This document shows positions 52,267 to 60,717 of a stretch of 64,000 nt of DNA, one piece after another (positions within the stretch are counted from its first letter, which is position 1; each line of letters begins with the position of its first letter). This DNA comes from Bacteroidales bacterium. Its GTDB lineage: Bacteria; Bacteroidota; Bacteroidia; Bacteroidales; 4484-276. The position numbers and the translations under genes are program-made. The stretch covers positions 1 to 64,000 of the forward strand of contig DASRND010000029.1 in NCBI GenBank assembly GCA_035647615.1, read 5' to 3'. The notes beneath the pieces are model-generated. The model was not told the DNA's origin. It did not search any database and was given only the letters and a program-made list of their open reading frames with translations.

Positions 52267-55200
52267 ATGAAAATTTTTTATAAACCTTTGCTGCTGCTGA
52301 TTTTGTTCACGGCAGCTTTTGATGCCGACAGCCAGACGGTTTCTGAGCATCACCTTTTGCAGTGGAACGCTCCGGTGCCGTGGGTTGCTTCTGCAAAAGA
52401 ATCGACGGAGCTGGTACTGAATTTCGACGAGGCTACCTTTGTTGACAGCTTCGGACTGCTGCCCGTTTTTACCCGGCGCATCCCGATGGACGAAAATACA
52501 GAGCGTCTTAATTTTGAATTAAAAAATGTGCAATATGCTCCCGTAGCTGCGGATATGGATTTGATCGAAGACACGCAACTGATCACTGACGCACCACAAC
52601 ATTTGGAGCAGATTGCCGTGACACGTGGCGAGCGGCACACCATTTTCCGGTTGATGCCACTGCGCTTCAATGCAACCTCCGGCAATTTCGAAAAGATAAT
52701 CTCATTTGATCTTTCATGGGAGGTGTCGCCTTACGGAGCAAATATCCGCGTAAAGCACGATTCCATCCCTGACTATGCCGACAATTCGGTGCTGGCCACC
52801 GGAGTGTGGTTTAAAATCGGCATCCTCACCGATGGTATTTATAAAGTTACCTACGATCATTTGCAACAGCTCGGTGTGGCGGGTAGCGTTCCCTCTTCGG
52901 CAATAGCTGTGTATGGCAATGGTGGCGGCATGTTGCCGCAGCTCAACGATGTGTTTCGCTACGACGACTTGCAGGAAAATGCCATCGAAATGTTCGACGA
53001 CGGCGATGGCTCCTTCGATGCCGGCGACTACTTCGTTTTCTATGGGCAATCGCCACATGCCTGGAACTACAACAATATGAAGCAGGCTTATGAATATTCG
53101 CTGAATAAGTTTTCGGACACAGCCTTTTATTATGTTACCACCTCAGCCACTGCGGGTAAACGTATTGAGGTGCAGCCGCAACAGATCCTGTCGGCCGAAA
53201 ATATTGTAACTACCTACGATGATTTTGCCACGCACGAAATCGACTCCATCAATCTTATCCGATCGGGCCGCGAATGGTACGGCGAAACCTTTAGCGAACA
53301 GTTGAGCTACGACTTCTTCTTCCCTTTCCCGCACCGCGACGTAAGCTCCAACACCTACATCAGTACCGACTTTGCCGCGCGCTCAGCAATCACTAGTAAA
53401 TTTGTGATCTGTGCAAACGGCGACTCCGTTTATTACGACAACGTGAGTTACGTTGTTATGAATTCGGCTACCAAATATGCCAACGTTTCTAACAAAGCGC
53501 GTTGGTTTGAAATTAACGACACACCCGACGTAACCATTAACATCAGCTACCTCAGGCCCGACAATTTTTCGACGGGATGGTTGAATTTTGTTACCGTAAA
53601 TGTTACGAGTCATTTGGTGTACGATGGTAAATTCTTCTCGTTCAGAAATCGCCTGCAGGCAATTCCAAATCGTGTGAGCCAGTATGTAATTGGTAATGCC
53701 GAAACGAATTTTAATGTTTGGAATATCACCAATCCATTGTTGCCCTGCCAGATGGCTACCACTTTTGATGATGGCGTGTGCAAATTCATCATTCAATCCG
53801 AAACCATCAATGAATTTGTAGGCTTTACGGCCAATGATTATCGTTCGCCGCAATTGATGGGTTCTGTCGAAAACCAAAATCTGCATCAACTTGGCGCTGC
53901 TGATTTTGTCATCGTCACCCATCCGCTGTTTTTGCCGCAGGCCGAGCGGCTCAAAGCACTTCACGAAGAGGTGGATAATATGGTGGTTCATGTGGTAACT
54001 ACCGACCAGATTTATAATGAGTTTGGTTCGGGAATAGCCGACCCGTCAGCTATCCGGGATTTTGTTAGGATGATTTATTACCGCTCGCCGGAAGCGCCAA
54101 AGCTCAAGTATCTGTTGCTCTTTGGCGACGCTTCCTATGATCCCAAAAACCGTGTTGGCGAGAATCAAAATATGGTTCCTACGTTTGCTGCCAGAAATTC
54201 GCACTGGTATGCCGGCTCTTTTGCCACCGACGACTTTTTTGGTATGATGGATCCGGGTGAAGGTCTGGAATCGTCGGGGAGCATCGACCTGGGCATAGGA
54301 AGATTTCCGGTGGTTACGCAACGACAGGCTACCGATATGGTGGACAAAGTAGAAAGATACATGCGTCTTAACAGCAAAAATCAGGGCGCCTGGCGCAACC
54401 AATTGTGCTTTATGGCCGACGATGGAAATGGCAACCTGCACGTGATGCAAGCCGATACCATCCTGGTGCGCAACATCATGCGTAAAAACCGCGATGTGAA
54501 CATCAACAAAATTTATATAGATGCCTATCCGCTCGAAAGCACCGCCAACGGAAACACTTTTCCGCAGGCCAACAAAGCTTTCAACGATCAGATGCAGGAA
54601 GGCGCTTTGATAGTGAATTATACCGGTCATGGCGGCGAAACCGGTCTTACCGGCGAAGGAGTGGTAGAGATCACTGACATACTCTCCTGGAAAAACTACG
54701 AGCGGCTGCCGCTCGTAATTACAGCTACGTGCGAGTTTAGCCGTTTTGATAATCCCGCACTCACCTCCGCCGGCGAGCTGGTGCTGCTCAATCCGCACGG
54801 TGGGGGCATCGCATTGCTGACAACGGTGCGCGTTGCTTTTGCAAGCGTGAACCTGATCCTCAACAAGCGCATTTACGACACCCTTTTTATGATACACGGC
54901 GGCAACGATATCCGCTTTGGGGATTTGATTATGAAATCGAAACTGCCGACCAGCTCCAGTCTTTTAAACTTTGTGCTGCTCGGCGATCCTGCACTCAGAT
55001 TGGCAATGCCTCAGCACGACATCATCACTGATTCCATCAACGGACAGCCGGCTATTCATTTTAAAGATACGTTGAGCGCCAATAGCACCATCACCATCAG
55101 CGGGCATGTGCAGCAACATAATTCTCCTGGAATGGTGCTTACCGATTTTAACGGAACCATCTACCCGGTGCTTTACGACAAACCTGAGGATGTTACCACA

Positions 55201-56103
55201 TTGGGCTCAGCACACGATAGCTATCCGTACACTTTTAAATTACAAAATACCATCCTGTGTCAGGGAAAAGCCAGCGTCAAAAACGGAAGATTTACCTACA
55301 CATTCATGCTCCCGCGCGACATCGACTATAATTTTGGCTACGGAAAGCTGAGCTATTATGCTGTTGACAGCACGCGCGATGCCAGTGGCTACTTTTCAGG
55401 AGTGATGGTGGGCGGCACGCCGCAAAATGCACAAGCCGACACGGAAGGCCCCGACATCAAAATGTTTCTTAACGACAGCACTTTTTTACCCGGAACGGCC
55501 ATCAATCCTGAGCCACTGTTTCTGGCGCGTCTTTCCGACCCGTCGGGCATCAACGCTACCGGTACCGGCATTGGACACGACATTGTGCTTACCATCGATG
55601 GAAATACTTATCACTCGATAATCCTCAACCATCTTTTTGATCCCGAACTGGACGACCACAGCAGCGGAAACATTGCACTGCCGCTCGGGCCATTATCCAA
55701 CGGGATGCACACGCTGCGTTTGCGCGCCTGGGATATGTATAACAATTCTTCGGAAAAGACACTGGAGTTTTTTGTCTCAGACAGTATTGGCGTAAGCCTG
55801 CTCAATGTTTTTAACTTTCCCAACCCATTCCGCGACGGGACCTGGTTTACCTTCCGCCACAATCAATTCGAAGGAAATCTGACGGCTACTGTCGAAATTT
55901 ACGATTTTTATGGTAAGTTGGTAAAAACGCTGGAATCGCAAACAGTTTCCACAAGCGGCTATGCTATCGAACCCATTTACTGGGACGGCACCAGCCGCGG
56001 CGGCGAGAAGCTGGCGGCGGGCATGTACATATATCGCATGCGCGTCGGCAACTTCAAAGGCCAGTTTACCGAACGGGTGCAAAAACTCATTATTACAGAC
56101 TAA
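52267..56103 (+). CDS. PorU-like C25 peptidase, copy 2
   Basis: A 1278-residue paralog of PorU with the same domain order and nearly the same length. It has signal peptide 1-22, DNSVLATGVWFKIGILTDGI, VYGNGGGMLPQLN, and the C25 domain with His788 in NYTGHGGETGLTGEGVV and Cys822 in ITATCEFSRFDN, 34 residues apart as in copy 1. The C-terminal domain has FPNPFRDGTWF (about 1183) and ends AAGMYIYRMRVGN. Near the His the conserved GWAHER of PorU is replaced by GLTGEG, so substrate choice may differ. It could be a second sortase, a spare copy, or a specialised peptidase. porV follows 92 bp downstream. Confidence 0.85.
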   Translation: MKIFYKPLLLLILFTAAFDADSQTVSEHHLLQWNAPVPWVASAKESTELVLNFDEATFVDSFGLLPVFTRRIPMDENTERLNFELKNVQYAPVAADMDLIEDTQLITDAPQHLEQIAVTRGERHTIFRLMPLRFNATSGNFEKIISFDLSWEVSPYGANIRVKHDSIPDYADNSVLATGVWFKIGILTDGIYKVTYDHLQQLGVAGSVPSSAIAVYGNGGGMLPQLNDVFRYDDLQENAIEMFDDGDGSFDAGDYFVFYGQSPHAWNYNNMKQAYEYSLNKFSDTAFYYVTTSATAGKRIEVQPQQILSAENIVTTYDDFATHEIDSINLIRSGREWYGETFSEQLSYDFFFPFPHRDVSSNTYISTDFAARSAITSKFVICANGDSVYYDNVSYVVMNSATKYANVSNKARWFEINDTPDVTINISYLRPDNFSTGWLNFVTVNVTSHLVYDGKFFSFRNRLQAIPNRVSQYVIGNAETNFNVWNITNPLLPCQMATTFDDGVCKFIIQSETINEFVGFTANDYRSPQLMGSVENQNLHQLGAADFVIVTHPLFLPQAERLKALHEEVDNMVVHVVTTDQIYNEFGSGIADPSAIRDFVRMIYYRSPEAPKLKYLLLFGDASYDPKNRVGENQNMVPTFAARNSHWYAGSFATDDFFGMMDPGEGLESSGSIDLGIGRFPVVTQRQATDMVDKVERYMRLNSKNQGAWRNQLCFMADDGNGNLHVMQADTILVRNIMRKNRDVNINKIYIDAYPLESTANGNTFPQANKAFNDQMQEGALIVNYTGHGGETGLTGEGVVEITDILSWKNYERLPLVITATCEFSRFDNPALTSAGELVLLNPHGGGIALLTTVRVAFASVNLILNKRIYDTLFMIHGGNDIRFGDLIMKSKLPTSSSLLNFVLLGDPALRLAMPQHDIITDSINGQPAIHFKDTLSANSTITISGHVQQHNSPGMVLTDFNGTIYPVLYDKPEDVTTLGSAHDSYPYTFKLQNTILCQGKASVKNGRFTYTFMLPRDIDYNFGYGKLSYYAVDSTRDASGYFSGVMVGGTPQNAQADTEGPDIKMFLNDSTFLPGTAINPEPLFLARLSDPSGINATGTGIGHDIVLTIDGNTYHSIILNHLFDPELDDHSSGNIALPLGPLSNGMHTLRLRAWDMYNNSSEKTLEFFVSDSIGVSLLNVFNFPNPFRDGTWFTFRHNQFEGNLTATVEIYDFYGKLVKTLESQTVSTSGYAIEPIYWDGTSRGGEKLAAGMYIYRMRVGNFKGQFTERVQKLIITD

Positions 56104-56195
56104 TCCCGACGGTTTCTGGTCGATAACATAAAACAATATTAAAAATGAATGACCGTTTACCTTCATTATTTCAACAAAAAGTAAATCCGATCTTT

Positions 56196-57380
56196 ATGAT
56201 TAAAAAAACCCTTGTAGTCGTTACTGCATGTTTGATGCTGACAAACCTGGCCTGGTCGCAGGGTAATGAGAAACCCAACTATCTCGGGCAAACCAACACC
56301 ATCACTACGGCAGTGCCATTTCTGCTGATAGCCTCCGATGCCCGTTCGGGTGCCATGGGCGATGTTGGTGCTGCCACCACGCCCGATGCCGCCTCCATGC
56401 ACTGGAATCCTGCCAAATACGCTTTTATCGAATCCAAAGCCGGCTTCTCGGCATCGTACAGCCCGTGGCTGCGTGCATTGGTCAGCGACATCAACCTGGC
56501 CTATGTGTCAGGCTTTTATCGTATCGACGACAAGCAAACGGTTGCGGCTTCGTTGCTTTATTTTACTTTGGGTGATATTCAATTTACCAACATCGAAGGT
56601 GGACTCATTGGCAACTACCGGCCCAACGAGTTTTCGGTGGATGCTACCTACAGCCGTAAATTCTCCGAAACCTGGTCAGGAGCCGTCGCCGCTCGCTACA
56701 TCCACTCTAACCTTACACAGGGCGTGAGTGTTTCAGGACAGGCTACCAAGCCCGGACAGTCAGTGGCAGCCGACATTGCGGTGTATCATCAGCGCGAACT
56801 CGACTGGAGCAACTTTGAATATGCCGAATTTGCTTTGGGTATTAATATTTCCAATATCGGATCTAAAATTTCATACTCTGATGCTACCACCCAAAAAGAT
56901 TTTATTCCTACCAACCTGCGTATCGGGCCGCGCCTGACACTCGACCTGGACGATTATAATCGGTTGTCCTTTATGCTTGATGTAAACAAGCTGTTGGTAC
57001 CCACCCCGCCAGATTATTTCCCTGACTCGACCAATGCTGAAGGATTTCCGGTAATCCGAGGCGGTATGAATCCGGATGTAGGCCCTATCGAAGGTGTATT
57101 CCAGTCGTGGTACGATGCGCCCGGCGGCTTCGAGGAAGAGTTGCGTGAATTTTATTTCGCCACAGGCGTCGAATACTGGTACAACAAGGTTTTCGCTGTT
57201 CGTGGTGGTTTCTTTTATGAAAATAAAAACAAAGGAAATCGTAAATATTTCACTCTGGGAGCAGGGCTCAAGTACAATGTGTTTGGATTGGATTTCTCTT
57301 ATTTGATTCCGTTGGAGCAACAAAACCCATTGGAAAACACATTGCGTTTTACCCTTAGCTTCGACTTTGCTGATTTTTAG
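56196..57380 (+). CDS. porV: T9SS outer membrane protein PorV (LptO)
   Basis: A 394-residue outer membrane protein of the PorV/FadL-like type. From ATG 56196 the signal peptide is MIKKTLVVVTACLMLTNLAW with SQG at the cut. The PorV signature is near the start: NTITTAVPFLLIASDARSGA, then MGDVGAATTPDAASMHWNPA. The rest is a beta barrel ending in Phe (FTLSFDFADF). PorV takes T9SS cargo from the translocon to the PorU sortase in the attachment complex. It is the only porV in the window, so it must serve both PorU copies if both are active. The ORF opens earlier (56145), but those 17 residues are not signal-like. Confidence 0.9.
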   Translation: MIKKTLVVVTACLMLTNLAWSQGNEKPNYLGQTNTITTAVPFLLIASDARSGAMGDVGAATTPDAASMHWNPAKYAFIESKAGFSASYSPWLRALVSDINLAYVSGFYRIDDKQTVAASLLYFTLGDIQFTNIEGGLIGNYRPNEFSVDATYSRKFSETWSGAVAARYIHSNLTQGVSVSGQATKPGQSVAADIAVYHQRELDWSNFEYAEFALGINISNIGSKISYSDATTQKDFIPTNLRIGPRLTLDLDDYNRLSFMLDVNKLLVPTPPDYFPDSTNAEGFPVIRGGMNPDVGPIEGVFQSWYDAPGGFEEELREFYFATGVEYWYNKVFAVRGGFFYENKNKGNRKYFTLGAGLKYNVFGLDFSYLIPLEQQNPLENTLRFTLSFDFADF

Positions 57381-57424
57381 TAGCAAAGATTCCCTTTAGT
57401 AAGTGTTAAATTTATAGAACTATG

Positions 57425-57456
57425 ACCGGGAGAAAATCATTTCTCCCGGTTTTTTT
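57425..57456 (+). terminator. Terminator after porV
   Basis: ACCGGGAGAAA (57425-57435) and TTTCTCCCGGT (57440-57450) pair perfectly over 11 bp around loop ATCA, followed by a run of T. Confidence 0.85.
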
Positions 57457-57593
57457 ATGTCCCAACTTCCCCACATTGAAGCCTGAAAATGGGAATTCCA
57501 AAATCCTAATAAACTTCAATCCCGACAACCCGACAAATTCTCCCTTTCCTAAATCAGATTTTAAAATTACTTTCGTGAATTAAAAAGCAGTCT

Positions 57594-58073
57594 ATGGATT
57601 TTCGGATAGGTTTTGGATATGATGTACATCAGCTTGCCGAAGGACGGCGGCTGATGATTGGTGGTGTACACATCCCGCACCACAGCGGATCGTTGGGACA
57701 TTCTGATGGCGATGTGCTGATACATGCTATTTGTGATGCGTTGCTGGGCGCTGCCAACCTACGCGACATCGGTTTTCATTTTTCCGATAAGGATGCCGCT
57801 TTCAAAGACATCGATAGCACGCTGCTGCTAAAGTACGTGGTGGCGATGCTGGCCGACAATGGTTTTGCCATTGGCAATATTGATGCTACGGTAGTTTTGC
57901 AGAAACCACGCTTGTCGCCCTACATTCCGCAGATGCAGCAGGCACTTGCCGCGGCAGCCAATGTTTCTTTGGATCGAATTTCTGTGAAAGCTTCCACCAC
58001 CGAGCGAATGGGCTTCGAAGGCCGCGAAGAAGGACTGAGTGCTTATGCGGTGGCGCTTGTGTTTAAAAAGTAA
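57594..58073 (+). CDS. ispF: 2-C-methyl-D-erythritol 2,4-cyclodiphosphate synthase
   Basis: A 159-residue trimeric enzyme of the MEP isoprenoid pathway, cyclising CDP-ME-2-phosphate. Start RIGFGYDVHQLAEGR gives the Zn ligands Asp10 and His12. LGHSDGDVLIHAICDALLGA carries the next His and Asp, and IGFHFSDKD and STTERMGFEGREEG complete the site. Length is normal. It follows the porV terminator, so it has a separate promoter. The isoprenoid pathway genes are otherwise not in the window. Confidence 0.95.
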   Translation: MDFRIGFGYDVHQLAEGRRLMIGGVHIPHHSGSLGHSDGDVLIHAICDALLGAANLRDIGFHFSDKDAAFKDIDSTLLLKYVVAMLADNGFAIGNIDATVVLQKPRLSPYIPQMQQALAAAANVSLDRISVKASTTERMGFEGREEGLSAYAVALVFKK

Positions 58074-58168
58074 AATGCTCAAGAGGCCAGTCTGTTTTGC
58101 ATTTTTCTGTGGCACATTTCTGGCTACTTTCAGGCACTCATTTTTTATTTATTAAAAAAGAAAAAACA

Positions 58169-58756
58169 ATGAAATACAAGAAGGTAATGATAATGTTTCG
58201 TGGAGCGCTGTTGATACTGATTGCTATGTTATGTCTGCATCCGGCATCTCTGATGGCACAGCAGCAAAATAGCGAAACCAAAGCTGAACGAAAAGAGCGT
58301 CAGAAGTCCGAACAAAACCAGCATTATCTCGAGGCGCGACAAGCCATTCTGGATTCGGCTTTTGTTGTACGTGCCGAAAGCCTTCAGTTTCGTGATGGCG
58401 TGATGTATTTGCCCGTACAAAGCAGCATTAACTTTCTGAAGGTAGAGGGCAAAATGGCCACGATGCAGGTAAGCAGTGATTTTTTGCGCACCGCCAGTCC
58501 CAACAATCTGGGCGGAATTACGCTAAAAGGCTTTTTGGCCAACGTGAAGATCAACGAGAGCACGAAGAAACAGCAACTGTTTATGACCTTTACGCTTCAG
58601 GGTGCAATAGGTACCGCGCGAATTTCTATCACCCTCAATGGCAACGATATGGCCGTGATAGATGTGGATGGTGTCTTTAGCGGGCGTGCATTTATAATGC
58701 GCGGGCCTGTGAAACTGCCACAGGAAGTCCCGGTTTACGAAGGCGCCGAGTTTTAA
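58169..58756 (+). CDS. DUF4251-like exported protein
   Basis: A 195-residue exported protein. From ATG 58169 a long signal peptide ends at LHPASLMAQ. A Lys/Glu/Gln-rich helical stretch (KAERKERQKSEQNQHYLEAR) is followed by the beta domain of DUF4251: SAFVVRAESLQFRDGVMYLP, SSINFLKVEGKMATMQV and LGGITLKGFLANVK. The family is specific to Bacteroidota; function unknown. The ORF extends upstream to 58097 with an unrelated hydrophobic start, so ATG 58169 is preferred. It is next to ispF on the same strand but without an obvious link. Confidence 0.78.
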   Translation: MKYKKVMIMFRGALLILIAMLCLHPASLMAQQQNSETKAERKERQKSEQNQHYLEARQAILDSAFVVRAESLQFRDGVMYLPVQSSINFLKVEGKMATMQVSSDFLRTASPNNLGGITLKGFLANVKINESTKKQQLFMTFTLQGAIGTARISITLNGNDMAVIDVDGVFSGRAFIMRGPVKLPQEVPVYEGAEF

Positions 58757-58846
58757 GGTGAGTTTGTAATGATAGAAATTCCGAAAGGGAAAAGATAGAC
58801 AATTTCAAATCCAAAAAAAGAGAAGAAATTTGGGTTTTGAGATTTA

Positions 58847-58960
58847 TTAGTCATTTGAATATTGTTGTCTGGAGCTTCCATCAAGAAAATCTTCAGCTTT
58901 ACGAATAGCCCCAATAAGTCGTGTTAACAATTGTTTGCAGTCCTGTTGCGAAAGAACTTG
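58847..58960 (-). other. Possible coding remnant upstream of the LpxR-like gene
   Basis: The minus strand ends in a 38-residue open stretch (KPEQVLSQQDCKQLLTRLIG, then AIRKAEDFLDGSSRQQYSND and stop) with a helix-like, protein-like composition. A longer ORF would have to overlap the LpxR-like start on the other strand (59002). I could not assign a family, and chance cannot be excluded. Confidence 0.2.
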
Positions 58961-59001
58961 TTCCGGTTTTACAGCATTGGTTTTATGGTATTTTTGTGGA
59001 C

Positions 59002-59988
59002 ATGTTCGATTGGCTATCAAAACTTTATCTTCATTTCGCTTTTCTTGCTGCATTCGTGCTTTGCACCGCTTTCGTTTCTGCACAAGGATTTCAGCGCTAC
59101 CTGGTGCCCGAAGAAGTTATTGATTATCCGCAGCGGCTTCAGGTGCTGTGGGCCAACGATTTTTTTTTCCTTACCGACCGCTACTACACCAATGGAGTTG
59201 AAATAGAATATCATCGTCAGCAATTAGGCAATTCAGTATTGTCCAGGTTGTTATTTGATCCGTTGGTGGATTCCAAACCCATTTACAGTCTGGTGCTAAA
59301 GCACGAGATATATACGCCTCGCAATGTGCTGGGCGATCCGTCGTTCAACGACCGCCCCTATGCCGGCGTATTGCTGCTGGGCTTCAAAGGAGCTTTTTAC
59401 GATGTCGACCACCAGTATGTGCTGAGTTCTACCATACAGGCTGGCTTGTTGGGACGCTGGGCCGGTGGACAATTTGTGCAAAACGGAATCCATTTCTTGC
59501 TGCCAGCTTCCGAGCCAATCCCGGGATGGGACTTCCAGATACATCAGGATGTGCTGTTGAGTTACCTGGTGGATTATCAAAAACTTCTGCTTGATCGTGG
59601 AGATTTTCAAATTGACGCTTTGGCCGCTACCAGTCTGGGACTTCCTCTTACCGACTTTTCGGGTGGCATAAGGCTACGTTATGGAAAGGGCGTAACTTTC
59701 TTTACACCGCAGCATCTGTTGTCTGTCGAAGGGATGCAGTACAACTTTTTTGCTGAAGCCTCCGCACGTTATGTGGTGTACGACGCCACACTGCAAGGCG
59801 GCGTATTCAATCGTGGGAGTCCGCATACCATTGAAATAATCAATCCCCTTTTGGCGCAAGTGAAAGCCGGCGCATCTTTTCGTTACCATAAGGTAATTAC
59901 AGAAATTGGTGGACAATGGGTTTCATCTAAATTTGAAAACGCTCTTTCGCATAAGTGGGGCTATTTTGTTATTGGGTTTCTGTTTTAA
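59002..59988 (+). CDS. LpxR-family lipid A deacylase-like outer membrane protein
   Basis: A 328-residue exported protein. From ATG 59002 the signal peptide ends at LCTAFVSAQ. It shows the LpxR-type segments NDFFFLTDRYYTNGVEIEY, LKHEIYTPRNV, NDRPYAGVLLLG (the active-site Asn/Asp region) and GWDFQIHQDVLLSYL, and a C-terminal strand ending HKWGYFVIGFLF. LpxR removes the 3'-acyloxyacyl group of lipid A; activity here is unproven. The ORF opens at 58921, but that part would precede the signal peptide. A TATTTTTG at 58989 is too close to be its normal promoter. Confidence 0.75.
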   Translation: MFDWLSKLYLHFAFLAAFVLCTAFVSAQGFQRYLVPEEVIDYPQRLQVLWANDFFFLTDRYYTNGVEIEYHRQQLGNSVLSRLLFDPLVDSKPIYSLVLKHEIYTPRNVLGDPSFNDRPYAGVLLLGFKGAFYDVDHQYVLSSTIQAGLLGRWAGGQFVQNGIHFLLPASEPIPGWDFQIHQDVLLSYLVDYQKLLLDRGDFQIDALAATSLGLPLTDFSGGIRLRYGKGVTFFTPQHLLSVEGMQYNFFAEASARYVVYDATLQGGVFNRGSPHTIEIINPLLAQVKAGASFRYHKVITEIGGQWVSSKFENALSHKWGYFVIGFLF

Positions 59989-60094
59989 AATGATTTGGTA
60001 AGCAATAAATCATTTCTGCTGCTGGTTTGTTAGGGAGCATTCAGTAGCCGATTTGGCTTATTAAAACGATATTAACGGTTCTGATACATTGATT

Positions 60095-60679
60095 ATGAAA
60101 AAACTTGTCGTACTCCTCTTTATAGCACTATCCCTCAATTTGCCGGCGATTGGTCAGCAAAACGATTCGGTGCGGGTGAATCCTTACTCGCGACTGCAAA
60201 AAGAAAAATCTGACTTTGCCAGCCGTTTATACTTTGGTGGCAGCTTTGTGCTTAGCCTGGGCAGTTACACCAGCATCGGCATCTGGCCTTTGATTGGCTA
60301 CAAAGCCACACCCAAATTGTCGGTTGGTTTGCAACCAGGTTACGAATATTTAAAATACGACAGCTATTATGGTGGCTCCTACGAAACCAGCAACTATGGG
60401 GGCAGAGCTTTTGCCCGCTATCGCATCATTCCGCAGGTGTATGCGCATGCCGAATATGCCGCCATCAATTACGAAATCGAAAAAAAGATGCCCTCGGGTC
60501 AGTATGAAGGTACGCGCAAGTGGGTGCCTTTTCTGTTTCTGGGCGGAGGCCTCTCGCAACAGATCGGCGGAAACATTTATGCCTATATCCAGGTGCTCTT
60601 CGATGTGCTCAACGACGAGAACTCCCCTTACCGAAGCGGCGCTCCCTTCTGGAGTGTGGGCATCGTTGCCGGTTTTTAG
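60095..60679 (+). CDS. Small outer membrane beta-barrel protein
   Basis: A 194-residue exported protein. The signal peptide ends at LNLPAIGQQ from ATG 60095. The mature part is a run of beta strands with many Tyr and Gly (SRLYFGGSFVLSLGSYTSIG, SVGLQPGYEYLKYDSYYGGS, YGGRAFARYRIIPQVYAHAE) that ends FWSVGIVAGF, as in 8- to 10-strand barrels. No enzymatic motif. The function is unknown. It lies between the LpxR-like and M1 peptidase genes on the same strand. A nearby TTG start six bases upstream is weaker than the ATG. Confidence 0.72.
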   Translation: MKKLVVLLFIALSLNLPAIGQQNDSVRVNPYSRLQKEKSDFASRLYFGGSFVLSLGSYTSIGIWPLIGYKATPKLSVGLQPGYEYLKYDSYYGGSYETSNYGGRAFARYRIIPQVYAHAEYAAINYEIEKKMPSGQYEGTRKWVPFLFLGGGLSQQIGGNIYAYIQVLFDVLNDENSPYRSGAPFWSVGIVAGF

Positions 60680-60717
60680 TTAGTAATATTCCAACAATAA
60701 TTTTTTGAATTCAGCTG

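Noticed and set aside
54046-54897. Long minus-strand ORF (283 aa) opposite porU2
   Set aside because: Antisense to the conserved catalytic region; no start context or recognisable motifs.
58989-58996. TATTTTTG as a promoter for the LpxR-like gene
   Set aside because: Although an exact -7 match, it lies 6 bp before the ATG with no -33 element at the right distance; probably chance in AT-rich sequence.
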